64,000 bases of DNA, from positions 620,001-684,000 of the forward strand of contig NZ_AP019810.1 in assembly GCF_013394305.1 (NCBI RefSeq), read 5' to 3'. The DNA comes from Enterococcus mundtii (GTDB taxonomy: Bacteria > Bacillota > Bacilli > Lactobacillales > Enterococcaceae). The translations under genes and the position numbers were made by a program. The notes beneath the pieces are model-generated. The model searched no databases. It was given only the letters and a program-made list of their open reading frames with translations, and was not told the DNA's origin. This document shows positions 26,932 to 35,196 of this stretch, piece after piece (position 1 is the stretch's first letter; each line of letters begins with the position of its first letter).

Positions 26932-27194
26932 GTGCACTTCTCTCCCTTCGCAAAATAGATACGCCAAAAAAGAAATTCTTCATGCAGAATCAATCGGATT
27001 GATCCAATTAGAAAATCAGCTAATAAGCGGACGAACGAACGTGATGATTTCAATGAAAAACAAAAAAAGTATGAAACTGAGTCAGCGGGCCATTTCTTTA
27101 ACAGAAACTTTCGGACTCAGATCATACTGATATATGTAGCTAGACCTAAATTTGAACTTGAATCGAGGGATCGGATCAACAGCTAGAAAAATAG

Positions 27195-27485
27195 TTATTC
27201 GTCAAACAACCAACTGGATTTGACTAATTGATTGAATACGATAAATTCTTTTTCTAAATTGATGACCACCACTTCATAGCCAGCATTGATCCAGCCATAG
27301 GCGCCTTTTTCAGGATGTTTATAGTCGTTCGCCCACCAATCGGTACTTTCTCGTGCAGAACGGGGCAAGGCACTACTTGGAAAAAGCAACTCATCGATTT
27401 GAGTAAATGTCAGCGTGATTTGAGAGCCACCATTTGTCTTTAAATAATGAGTGATGGCATCATACTTTTTGACTCGTTCTTTCAT
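27195..27485 (-). CDS. Small conserved protein of unknown function
   Basis: The protein is 96 residues from the ATG at 27485, which has GAGGTG 7 bases upstream. It contains a pattern I recognise from a widespread uncharacterised small domain: LPRSARESTDWWAND...GAYGWINAGYEVVVINLE, in which a Leu-Pro-x-Ser-Ala-Arg motif precedes paired tryptophans. The preceding part (YDAITHYLKTNGGSQITLTFTQIDELL) may be DNA- or nucleotide-interacting, but I cannot assign a function. It is divergent from yigZ. The 260 bases between it and comFA hold only a weak stem (CTGAGTC/GACTCAG at about 27078-27120). Confidence 0.7.
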   Translation of the reverse strand: MKERVKKYDAITHYLKTNGGSQITLTFTQIDELLFPSSALPRSARESTDWWANDYKHPEKGAYGWINAGYEVVVINLEKEFIVFNQLVKSSWLFDE

Positions 27486-27547
27486 GTTACGCACCTCACT
27501 TTTCTTTATTATCCCATATTCCCTTCGTTAAGCAACTATTAACATAA

Positions 27548-27576
27548 TTGTCATGCAGAAAAAAATTCTCTATACT
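27548..27576 (+). promoter_or_regulatory. yigZ promoter
   Basis: TTGTCA (27548-27553) and TATACT (27571-27576) with an exact 17-base spacer. Transcription would begin near 27584, so any start codon upstream of this is excluded. Confidence 0.75.
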
Positions 27577-27598
27577 TGAAAAGAGACGAGAACAAACA

Positions 27599-28261
27599 AT
27601 GAAAGTAGTGAAACAGATGTTAGAACGTTATTACACGATCAAAGAAAATGGTCAAAGTGAGCTTGAAATAAAAAAATCACGTTTTATCTGCTCACTGAAA
27701 CGAGTTGAAACGGAAGAAGAAGCAAAACAATTTATCCAAGAAACAAAAAAAGAACATTGGAAAGCCAATCATAATTGTAGTGCGTTCGTGATTGGTGAAA
27801 AAAATGAGATTCAACGAAGTAGCGATGATGGTGAACCGAGTGGAACTGCTGGCGTGCCGATGCTAGAAGTAATCAAAAAAAATGAACTAATCAATGTTGC
27901 GGCTGTTGTGACACGTTATTTCGGCGGGATCAAATTAGGTACAGGCGGCTTGATTCGTGCATATGCGCATTCGGTTTCCCACGCATTACAAGAAATTGGC
28001 ATCGTTGAAGGGACATTGCAACAAGAATTATCGATTCATATTGCCTATCCCCAGCTAGGAAAAATAGAAAACTTCTTGGCACTCCAGCAGGTGAATGTGA
28101 AAGAAATCCGCTATACAGAAAAAGTCATCGTTGTTTGCATGATCAATGAAAAAGAGGTCTCTGCTTTCCAAGAAGCAATCATTGAACTTTTGAGCGGTCA
28201 AGTGACATTTACTGAAGGCGCTGTTTCTTATCATGAACAACTCATTCAAACAAGAGAATGA
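27599..28261 (+). CDS. YigZ/IMPACT family protein (UPF0029)
   Basis: The start at 27599 gives 220 residues; the ATG at 27617 (MLERYYTIKENG) is a good alternative, since neither has a strong ribosome site and the promoter leaves only a short leader. The conserved N-terminal domain shows KKSRFICSL, HNCSAFVIG, SSDDGEPSGTAG and VTRYFGGIKLGTGGLIRAYAHSV, diagnostic of the family. The C-terminal domain is ferredoxin-like. The family is linked to translation or proteolysis control, but the biochemical activity is unsettled. Confidence 0.92.
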   Translation: MKVVKQMLERYYTIKENGQSELEIKKSRFICSLKRVETEEEAKQFIQETKKEHWKANHNCSAFVIGEKNEIQRSSDDGEPSGTAGVPMLEVIKKNELINVAAVVTRYFGGIKLGTGGLIRAYAHSVSHALQEIGIVEGTLQQELSIHIAYPQLGKIENFLALQQVNVKEIRYTEKVIVVCMINEKEVSAFQEAIIELLSGQVTFTEGAVSYHEQLIQTRE

Positions 28262-28275
28262 GCCTGATCATAGAG

Positions 28276-28330
28276 AAAAAGACCAAAGAATAGAAGGCAG
28301 CTATGCCAATGACTATTCTCTGGTCTTTTT
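28276..28330. terminator. Bidirectional terminator between yigZ and the GntR gene
   Basis: AAAAAGACCAAAGAATAG pairs with CTATTCTCTGGTCTTTTT, with A/T tails on both sides, between convergent genes. Confidence 0.85.
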
Positions 28331-28345
28331 ATTCAATATGAACGA

Positions 28346-29053
28346 TCATCTTTCTAAATAAAACTCAAAGCGGTCGCCGACATATTGGGTACGTACGTAT
28401 TCAAATGGCGTGCCATCTTCAAAGTAAGAGATCTGTCTTAAACGTAAAACAGCATCTCCTCGCTTGACCTCTAAATATTCAGCAATTTTTTCTGAAGCTA
28501 AGACTGCTGAAATTGTTTGTTTCGCCGCACCGATCTTGTTTCCTCTTTTTTCTTCGAGTGTTCGGTACAATGACTCCGTAATTTCTGCTTTGCTGTATCC
28601 GTCGATGATTTTTTGCGGAATACTCGCAATCTCAAAGCAAATAGGGATATCATCAGCAAAACGAATACGTTCCATTCGTAAGATAGTATCATCTTTTTTT
28701 AGTTGCAATTTCTCCATTTCACTCGAACTTGGTGACGTGAGAAAATAAGAAATCGTTCGACTGGATGGTACACGATTTTGTGATTCCATGATTTCGGTAA
28801 AACTGGTTGCACCAGACATCTTTTCTTGGACTTTTTCTCGTGCCACGTAGGTACCTGATCCAATTTTTCTTTCAAGGATTCCTTCATCGGCTAAGTTTTG
28901 GATTGCTTGTCTTAAAGTCATTCGACTAACATTAAACTTGATGGCTAATTCTCTTTCTGAAGGAAGACGATCTCCAATTTTCCAGACGCCTTGCTCGATT
29001 TCACTTTTGATTTGATCGTGAATTTGTATATATACCGGTAATTGATTCGACAT
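28346..29053 (-). CDS. GntR family regulator, HutC/UTRA type
   Basis: The protein is 235 residues from the ATG at 29053 (GGACGG upstream). The N-terminal winged helix is clear: YIQIHDQIKSEIEQGVWKIGDRLPSERELAIKFNVSRMTLRQAIQNLADEGILERKIGSGTYV. The C-terminal UTRA effector domain (ILRMERIRFADDIPICFE...LRLRQISYFEDGTPFEYVRTQYVGDRFEF) resembles regulators of amino-sugar metabolism such as NagR/YvoA. It stands alone, so its regulon lies elsewhere. A palindrome inside its own promoter suggests autorepression. Confidence 0.92.
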   Translation of the reverse strand: MSNQLPVYIQIHDQIKSEIEQGVWKIGDRLPSERELAIKFNVSRMTLRQAIQNLADEGILERKIGSGTYVAREKVQEKMSGATSFTEIMESQNRVPSSRTISYFLTSPSSSEMEKLQLKKDDTILRMERIRFADDIPICFEIASIPQKIIDGYSKAEITESLYRTLEEKRGNKIGAAKQTISAVLASEKIAEYLEVKRGDAVLRLRQISYFEDGTPFEYVRTQYVGDRFEFYLER

Positions 29054-29083
29054 AACATCTACCCGTCCTTTCATTTCTATTTT

Positions 29084-29112
29084 ATTATAACTGGTATATA
29101 CCTAATTCTCAA
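29084..29112 (-). promoter_or_regulatory. GntR gene promoter with embedded operator
   Basis: TTGAGA (29112-29107) and TATAAT (29089-29084) with a 17-base spacer on the minus strand. The spacer holds the palindrome GGTATATACC (29093-29102), matching the GGT-N4-ACC form bound by HutC/YvoA-type regulators. Confidence 0.65.
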
Positions 29113-29290
29113 CAAAAAAGAGCCCATCATGCTGTTCATTCCACTGCCTTGCCCTCCGATATAATAGCGTTTGGATATAGACCTATGATCATTCACTCTT
29201 ATTCAATAAGTAATTAAAGTAACAAGCCCTTACTATTCTTGCTCGGAAACGACAGAATCAAAAAAGGCTGGCTCAAGTTCACCCAACTAA

Positions 29291-32200
29291 TCATTGATCC
29301 AGTATTTTCATGGCCGTTGCCATCATCAAACGGATTCGATTCAATTGATTGACTAAGGAAGCACCTGGGTCATAATCGATTGCCGTAATGTTGGCTTTTG
29401 GGTAACGATGACGAAGCTCTTTGAATACCCCTTTGCCTACGACATGATTCGGTAGACAGCCAAATGGTTGCATACAAACGATATTAGGCACATCATTTTC
29501 CAACAATTCAATCATCTCACCGGTTAAAAACCAGCCTTCGCCGGTCTGATTGCCAATTGATAAAATCTGGCTTGCTCCCTCTGCTAATTGATGAATTGGT
29601 GTTATTCCATCAAAGCGTTGTGATTTCCTTAATGCTTTATCCATTGGCTTTACAACATATTCAATCAAGCGGATAAGAAACTGCGCGACCCATTTACTTT
29701 TTTTCGAATGACCTAAATGTTCATATTTCCAGATTTGATTGTATATCGAATAATTCATAAAGCCCATGATATCAGGTACAACGACTTCAGCTCCTTCTTC
29801 TTCTAATAATCGGACGATATCATTATTGGCTGTCGGTGAATACTTGACTAGGATCTCTCCAACAATCCCTACTTTAGGTTTCGTTTGGTTCGTTAGCGGA
29901 ACCGTGTCAAAATCATGGATGATTTTCGCCATATTTCGATTGAAATTTGTCAAAGAACCATTTTTGACATTGCGTTCCACTCGTTCAAGCCATTGATGGT
30001 GTATTTCATCAATCGCGCCTTTTTCTATCTCATACGGTCGAGTGCGGTAAACGACTCGTTCAAAAAGATCGCCATATAAAAAAGCAACAGCTAAACGTTT
30101 CAACAATGGCAATGTGAACGTAAAACCAGGAGAAGATTCTACCCCTTGATTGCCGAAAGACACAGAAACCACAGGTATCTGTGGGAAGCCAGCTTCATCA
30201 AGCGCCTTGCGAAGTAGTGGGATATAATTAGTCGCTCGGCATCCACCTCCTGTTTGGGTCATCATCACGCTGGTATGATTTAAATCATATGTGCCACTTT
30301 CCAATGCCTCGACTATTTGCCCAATCGAGATGATTGCTGGATAACACGCGTCATTGTTGACATACTTCAACCCAACATCAACGGCACTGCCACTTTCACT
30401 TGGCAAACAAACGACTCGATATCCCGAGGATTTTAGAGCAACATCAACTAAACCAGATTGATGGATAGGACTTAACATCGGCAATAACAAGGTATGTGTT
30501 TTCTTCATTTCTTTGGTAAAGGTGATTTTTTCCGGTGTAAGAAATTGTTTCGTTGGGCGAAATTTTTGTTTGGTTCGTGCATTGACTGCCGCTTTTAATG
30601 AGCGCAAGCGTATCCTGATGGCACCTAAATTTGCACCTTCATCGATTTTTAGGACAGTGTATAACTTGCCATATTGCGCCATGATTTCTTCCACTTGATC
30701 AGTTGTCACCGCATCGATACCACACCCGAAAGAGTTTAATTGCACTAATTCTAACTCCTTAGATTTGGCGACGACTCGGGCAGCTGCATATAATCTTGAT
30801 TGATAGACCCATTGATTCACTACTCGTAATTGCCCCACATCTCCTAGATGAGCAATGCTATCTTCTGTCAAGACATGGAAGCCTTCTTGTGTGATCAATT
30901 CTGCAATCCCATGATTGATTTCCGGATCTAGATGGTAAGGGCGACCTGCAAGGACGATGCCACGTTCATTGTTTTGATGTAGCATCCTCAAGGTTTCTTC
31001 TCCTTTTTGCTGAATTTCTTTTTTTAAATCGGCTAATGCTTCATATCCTTGGTGTAAGGCTTCTTTTATTTGATCTTCTGAAAATCCATAGTCAGAAAAT
31101 GTTTGGTGTAACGTCTTTGCCACTGATGCTTCGTTCGCTAGATTCAAAAACGGCTGACGGTAATCGATCCTTCCTTCCCGAATCGCATCGACATTATTTT
31201 TGATGACATCTGGATAACTTTGAACGATGGGACAATTAAAATGATTGTCCGCTTGGTTGTTCTCCTTTTGCTCAAAGATCACGCCCGGATAAAAAATGCA
31301 GGGAACACCAGCATCGATCAGTGACTGGATATGGCCATGCACCAGTTTCGCTGGATAGCAGACGGTATCACTTGAAATCGTGTCGATTCCTTGTTCGTAG
31401 ATTTCCTTACTCGAACGAGGGGATAAGACTACTCGAAAGCCTAAAGTACGAAAGAAAGTCTGCCAAAGAGGAAAGTTTTCATACATATTCAATACTCTTG
31501 GAATCCCGATTTCCCCGTTGACAGCTTCTGTTTTTCGTAATGGACGGTAACGGAATAATTGCCGAGATTTTTCAGCCACTAAATTGATTTTCTTATCGGC
31601 TTTTTTGATTTTGATCTGTGCCCCACGTTCACAACGATTACCAGAAATCAACTTCCGACCATCAGAAAATAAAGTGACCGTCAATAGGCAATTATTCTCA
31701 CACAACCCACAGTGCGTCAATTCTTTTTCTGTCGTCAACTGAGACAATTCTTCGAATGAGAGTACTTCACTTATTTCCCCTTTTTGATATTCTTCCAAAG
31801 CAATCAAAGAAGCCCCATATGCACCCATCAATCCTGCGATAGAAGGACGAACAACTTCTCTTCCACTGATTGTTTCAAATGCTCGCAAGACTGCATCGTT
31901 GTAAAAGGTTCCACCTTGGCACACGATCTTATTGCCTAGATCTTCTGGTTTTCTGATTTTGATCACTTTGTAGATCGCATTTTTGATCACAGAATAAGAT
32001 AGACCAGCCGAGATGTCTCCAACAGAAGCGCCTTCTTTTTGGACTTGCTTGACCTTTGAATTCATGAAGACCGTACATCTGGAACCTAAGTCCACAGGGT
32101 TCTTGGCTGAAATAGCTGCAACCGTAAAATCTTGGATTCCATAACCTAATGACCTAGCAAATGTTTCGATAAATGAACCACAACCTGAAGAACAGGCTTC

Positions 32201-33520
32201 GTTCAATTGAATCGAGGACAATGCGCCGTCCTTGATCGTCATTGCCTTCATATCTTGTCCGCCAATATCTAAAATAAAATCGACACCTGGTTGAAAAAAA
32301 TTTGCTGCTTTATAATGCGCCATCGTCTCGACTTCACCAATATCGATTTTCAACGCACTCTTGATCAACGCTTCACCATATCCAGTCACTACCGCTTTAC
32401 CGATAAAGCAGCCTTTGGGCATTTGCTGATACATATTTTTCAATACGTTGATGGTTGTTTCTAAAGGCTGTCCTTCATTGTTTCCATAAAACGAGAATAA
32501 TAGCTCTCCTGATTGATTGATCAAGGTGACTTTCGTCGTTGTCGAACCAGCATCAATACCTAGAAAAGCCACCCCCTGATGGGTAGCTAGCGCACGTTCT
32601 TGCACCTTCGCTTTTTCGTGTCGACTGCGAAAATCAGCTAACTCTTGATCGTTCTGAAACAGTGGCGCTAAAGAACGAGATGGATGAAGCAACTCTTGCT
32701 CTTGGCTTTTCAATTTCTGGATTAATTCACTGAGTGTTTTTTCCTTTGAAGTTTTTGCGTGATAAGCTGCCCCTAATGCTACGAATAGTTGCGGATTTTC
32801 TGGAAAAATCACTTCTTCTGTCGATAGACCAAGCGTTTCAATAAAGCGTTGGCGCAATTCGGACATAAAGTAAAGTGGGCCACCTAAAAAGGCGACCTTT
32901 CCTTTGATCTTTCTGCCTGCTGCTAAACCAGCGATCGTTTGATTGACGACGGCTTGAAAAATACTAGCAGCGATATCGGCTTTCGCCGCTCCTTCATTGA
33001 TCAGTGGTTGTACATCCGTTTTAGCGAATACACCACAGCGAGAGGCAATTGGATAAAGCTGTTGGTACGCTTTGGCTAGTTCATTCAACCCATTTGCATC
33101 GGTTTTCAATAGTGCTGCCATCTGATCAATAAACGCGCCTGTCCCTCCCGCGCAGCTACCATTCATGCGTTGTTCTAAAGAAGAACCAAAAAAAGTGATT
33201 TTGGCATCTTCTCCCCCTAATTCAATTGCTACATCTGTTTCGGGAATCCTTTCTTCGATCGTTTTTGTACATGCAATCACTTCTTGGATAAAAGGTAATT
33301 GTAGATGTTCCGCTAATCCCATACCGCCAGAACCAGTGATGGCAAAAGCAATCCCCTGATCTTGTAAGGTTGTTTTGGCTTCTTCTAATATGTTGATGGT
33401 TGCTTTTCTGATATCTGCATAATGTCGTTCGTATTTAGCAAAAAGAGTTTCGCCATGGTTATCAAGAATCACTAATTTTACTGTCGTTGAACCTACATCG
33501 ATACCTCCGTACATTTTCAT
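29291..33520 (-). CDS. Giant acyl-CoA dehydratase activase-like protein (BadF/HgdC + DUF2229 fusion)
   Basis: The protein is 1409 residues. It has two tandem ASKHA-type ATPase domains of the BadF/BadG/HgdC class: GIDVGSTTVKL at residues 6-16 with cluster-binding NGSCAGGTGAF (Cys123), and a second starting LGIDAGSTTTKVTLI (about 318) with NEACSSGCGSF. A CxxC-bearing segment LTHCGLCENNC follows, then a DUF2229 domain (GIPRVLNMYENFPLWQTFFRTLGFRVVLSPRS), and HgdB-like regions to the C terminus. In anaerobes, HgdC-type proteins donate electrons from a 4Fe-4S cluster to 2-hydroxyacyl-CoA dehydratases. No substrate dehydratase lies nearby, so the actual role is unknown. AGGTGG precedes the ATG. A TetR regulator is divergent. 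Confidence 0.88.
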   Translation of the reverse strand: MKMYGGIDVGSTTVKLVILDNHGETLFAKYERHYADIRKATINILEEAKTTLQDQGIAFAITGSGGMGLAEHLQLPFIQEVIACTKTIEERIPETDVAIELGGEDAKITFFGSSLEQRMNGSCAGGTGAFIDQMAALLKTDANGLNELAKAYQQLYPIASRCGVFAKTDVQPLINEGAAKADIAASIFQAVVNQTIAGLAAGRKIKGKVAFLGGPLYFMSELRQRFIETLGLSTEEVIFPENPQLFVALGAAYHAKTSKEKTLSELIQKLKSQEQELLHPSRSLAPLFQNDQELADFRSRHEKAKVQERALATHQGVAFLGIDAGSTTTKVTLINQSGELLFSFYGNNEGQPLETTINVLKNMYQQMPKGCFIGKAVVTGYGEALIKSALKIDIGEVETMAHYKAANFFQPGVDFILDIGGQDMKAMTIKDGALSSIQLNEACSSGCGSFIETFARSLGYGIQDFTVAAISAKNPVDLGSRCTVFMNSKVKQVQKEGASVGDISAGLSYSVIKNAIYKVIKIRKPEDLGNKIVCQGGTFYNDAVLRAFETISGREVVRPSIAGLMGAYGASLIALEEYQKGEISEVLSFEELSQLTTEKELTHCGLCENNCLLTVTLFSDGRKLISGNRCERGAQIKIKKADKKINLVAEKSRQLFRYRPLRKTEAVNGEIGIPRVLNMYENFPLWQTFFRTLGFRVVLSPRSSKEIYEQGIDTISSDTVCYPAKLVHGHIQSLIDAGVPCIFYPGVIFEQKENNQADNHFNCPIVQSYPDVIKNNVDAIREGRIDYRQPFLNLANEASVAKTLHQTFSDYGFSEDQIKEALHQGYEALADLKKEIQQKGEETLRMLHQNNERGIVLAGRPYHLDPEINHGIAELITQEGFHVLTEDSIAHLGDVGQLRVVNQWVYQSRLYAAARVVAKSKELELVQLNSFGCGIDAVTTDQVEEIMAQYGKLYTVLKIDEGANLGAIRIRLRSLKAAVNARTKQKFRPTKQFLTPEKITFTKEMKKTHTLLLPMLSPIHQSGLVDVALKSSGYRVVCLPSESGSAVDVGLKYVNNDACYPAIISIGQIVEALESGTYDLNHTSVMMTQTGGGCRATNYIPLLRKALDEAGFPQIPVVSVSFGNQGVESSPGFTFTLPLLKRLAVAFLYGDLFERVVYRTRPYEIEKGAIDEIHHQWLERVERNVKNGSLTNFNRNMAKIIHDFDTVPLTNQTKPKVGIVGEILVKYSPTANNDIVRLLEEEGAEVVVPDIMGFMNYSIYNQIWKYEHLGHSKKSKWVAQFLIRLIEYVVKPMDKALRKSQRFDGITPIHQLAEGASQILSIGNQTGEGWFLTGEMIELLENDVPNIVCMQPFGCLPNHVVGKGVFKELRHRYPKANITAIDYDPGASLVNQLNRIRLMMATAMKILDQ

Positions 33521-33548
33521 CGTCTCGCCACCTTCTTAAAAAAACGCT

Positions 33549-33581
33549 TTGTTTAACATTGAACAAACCGTCTGTTATACT
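33549..33581 (+). promoter_or_regulatory. TetR gene promoter overlapped by an 18-bp palindrome
   Basis: TTAACA (33553-33558) and TATACT (33576-33581) are separated by 17 bases. The -35 lies inside TTGTTTAACATTGAACAA (33549-33566), a near-perfect palindrome of TTGTTYAA half-sites. It is placed between the divergent dehydratase-activase and TetR genes, as expected for a TetR operator. Confidence 0.6.
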
Positions 33582-33693
33582 ACATATATCTATTTTAAAA
33601 CGATTTAGAGCGATTTCAATAAGCAATAATCGTCAGTTTGTGAGATAAACAACAATCGTGTGCGATTTGTCGACCAAAAGTGAGGAGATTTTT

Positions 33694-34302
33694 ATGATGA
33701 AGAAAAACGATCTTCGAGTGAAACGTACCAATAAAATGATTATTGAAGCATTCTTACGTTTACTAGAAACAAAAAGTATGGAGCGAATCACGATCCAAGA
33801 AATTGCCGATGAAGCAATGATCAATCGTGCGACTTTTTATGCTCATTTCAAAGATAAACAAGATCTTTATGAGCATTTATTCCATATCGCTATCCAGACA
33901 TTTACCTCGATCTTAGATTTGGAACCCTTGATGGAAGACAATAAATTGAAGCTGAAACGGGTCAACCGCGCCTTAACTCAAATTTACCAATTGGTGGCTG
34001 AGAACAAAGCCATATTTATTACGACTTTGGACGGCACTTCGATCGAGTTTTTCAGGAAAAAGTTAAAAATTTTCTTATCAGAAAAATACGCCACTATCTT
34101 TGATCGTCTAAAAATCACAGAGAACGAACTAGAAGTACCTATTGACTTTATCACAGAATACATAACTGCCATTTTCACCGGTACTTTACATTGGTGGGTC
34201 ACTAGTGATACCGAGATGACACCACAGCAGTTAGCTACTTTAGTCATCAAATTAGTGGGAAATGGTCACTTGACCGTCTTAGGGATCGAGATTGAAAAAT
34301 AA
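33694..34302 (+). CDS. TetR/AcrR family transcriptional regulator
   Basis: The protein is 202 residues from the ATG at 33694, which has GAGGAG 6 bases upstream (a second ATG follows directly). The TetR helix-turn-helix is MIIEAFLRLLETKSMERITIQEIADEAMINRATFYAHFKDKQDLYEHLF. The C-terminal ligand domain is of the type found in DhaS-like regulators. It is divergent from the 1409-residue activase-like gene and probably controls it and itself through the palindrome between them. The inducer is unknown. Confidence 0.92.
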   Translation: MMKKNDLRVKRTNKMIIEAFLRLLETKSMERITIQEIADEAMINRATFYAHFKDKQDLYEHLFHIAIQTFTSILDLEPLMEDNKLKLKRVNRALTQIYQLVAENKAIFITTLDGTSIEFFRKKLKIFLSEKYATIFDRLKITENELEVPIDFITEYITAIFTGTLHWWVTSDTEMTPQQLATLVIKLVGNGHLTVLGIEIEK

Positions 34303-34350
34303 CAAAAGCTCTGAAGAACACAAGATTATGTGAACTTCAGAGCTTTTGTT
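34301..34350. terminator. Bidirectional terminator after the TetR gene
   Basis: A perfect 16-bp stem: AACAAAAGCTCTGAAG (34301-34316) with CTTCAGAGCTTTTGTT (34335-34350). It serves the TetR gene and the convergent 56-codon gene. Confidence 0.85.
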
Positions 34351-34354
34351 ATTC

Positions 34355-34525
34355 TTAACGATTTTTAGACAACCATTTTTTGGTATGATTTGTTGGACGT
34401 TTCGCTTTGATTTGGACAAATTTTTCTGATTTTTTCGGTACATGGATCTCTACATTGTACTTCTCCGATTTGATCATATCGTAAATTTTTTCTGCTGTTT
34501 CATCTACTTTTTGTTTCCACTTCAT
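34355..34525 (-). CDS. Small basic protein, 56 residues, unknown function
   Basis: This short frame has AAGGAGG 8 bases before its ATG (34525) and ends in TAA at 34355, just before a terminator, so it looks like a real gene. The product is rich in Lys (MKWKQKVDETAEKIYDMIK near the start) and ends KKWLSKNR; it predicts an amphipathic helix followed by a strand (YNVEIHVPKK). There is no signal peptide and I do not recognise the family. Confidence 0.65.
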   Translation of the reverse strand: MKWKQKVDETAEKIYDMIKSEKYNVEIHVPKKSEKFVQIKAKRPTNHTKKWLSKNR

Positions 34526-34610
34526 TTGTGCCGCCTCCTTTTTTTCTTCTTATATCTACTCTAGCCTATAATAGCAAAATCAGCAAGAAACAAGGTGTTT
34601 TACACAAAAA

Positions 34611-34640
34611 AAAGAGTGATCTGCAACTGATCACTCTAGG
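34611..34640 (-). terminator. Terminator of the tRNA pair
   Basis: GAGTGATC (34614-34621) and GATCACTC (34629-34636) form an 8-bp stem followed on the minus strand by TTTTTTTT. Confidence 0.85.
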
Positions 34641-34642
34641 AA

Positions 34643-34714
34643 CTGGGGTAGCTGGATTCGAACCAACGCATGAGGGAGTCAAAGTCCCTTGCCTTACCGC
34701 TTGGCTATACCCCA
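34643..34714 (-). tRNA. tRNA-Gln (anticodon TTG)
   Basis: The 72-base cloverleaf has acceptor TGGGGTA/TACCCCA, anticodon stem GGGAC/TCCC around loop CTTTGAC with anticodon TTG, and T-loop GGTTCGAATCC. No CCA is encoded. It follows tRNA-Tyr on the same transcript with 6 bases between them. Confidence 0.93.
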
Positions 34715-34720
34715 ATGAAA

Positions 34721-34801
34721 TGGAGGAGAGTGGATTCGAACCACTGAACCCTAAGGAACGGATTTACAGTCCGTCGCGTTTAGCCACTTCGCTACTCCTC
34801 C
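34721..34801 (-). tRNA. tRNA-Tyr (anticodon GTA)
   Basis: This 81-base class II tRNA has the long variable arm, acceptor GGAGGAG/CTCCTCC, anticodon loop CTGTAAA (GTA) and T-loop GGTTCGAATCC. No CCA is encoded. It is the first gene of the tRNA pair. Confidence 0.93.
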
Positions 34802-34829
34802 GAAAGGTTTGTATCAACCTGACTTAGTT

Positions 34830-34858
34830 ATAATACCTAATTTTCCAAGTGATTGCAA
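34830..34858 (-). promoter_or_regulatory. Promoter of the tRNA-Tyr-Gln operon
   Basis: TTGCAA (34858-34853) and TATTAT (34835-34830) with a 17-base spacer on the minus strand, about 28 bases upstream of tRNA-Tyr. Confidence 0.75.
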
Positions 34859-34888
34859 CCCTTTATTGAAAATTTTTTTGATATTTTT

Positions 34889-35122
34889 TTATTCGTGTAA
34901 ATTCCAATGACGAATTACTGTTTCTATCGCATTTTCAAGACTTTTTTCTTTGCCAAAGTCTTCTTCTCCCAAGAAAATCTCAAATTCTTTTGGGCCATAC
35001 GCTAAAATTTCACCGATCATTTTTTTACCAATAAATAACTGCGTTACCTCATATGTGTTCCCTTTGATCGTTTTTTTGATCTCTTCGGTACGCACTTCAA
35101 TATCTTTATTCTTTTTTGACAT
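34889..35122 (-). CDS. DUF2969 domain-containing protein
   Basis: The protein is 77 residues from the ATG at 35122, with GAGGAGG about 9 bases upstream; the longer frame lacks a ribosome site. It begins MSKKNKDIEVRTEEIKKTIKGNTYEV and continues with a compact alpha-beta pattern (QLFIGKKMIGEILAYG...ALEN), matching DUF2969, a small cytoplasmic family restricted to Lactobacillales-type bacteria. Function is unknown. Confidence 0.8.
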   Translation of the reverse strand: MSKKNKDIEVRTEEIKKTIKGNTYEVTQLFIGKKMIGEILAYGPKEFEIFLGEEDFGKEKSLENAIETVIRHWNLHE

Positions 35123-35196
35123 TATTTCCCACCTCCTCAATAGTTTATCACATTTAACGGCAGAAAACATTCACTGCGTGCCTTCTATTTGATAAT

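Noticed and set aside
26932-26960. ComX-type competence box upstream of comFA
   Set aside because: The sequence GGCGTATC only loosely resembles TACGAATA; evidence too weak to call.
26930-27130. A 66-codon plus-strand frame between comFA and the small unknown gene
   Set aside because: No ribosome site or promoter; protein looks random, and it begins inside the comFA start region.
34528-34827. A 99-codon plus-strand frame across the two tRNAs
   Set aside because: It is antisense to two well-formed tRNAs and has no ribosome site; the apparent protein is a translation of tRNA complement.
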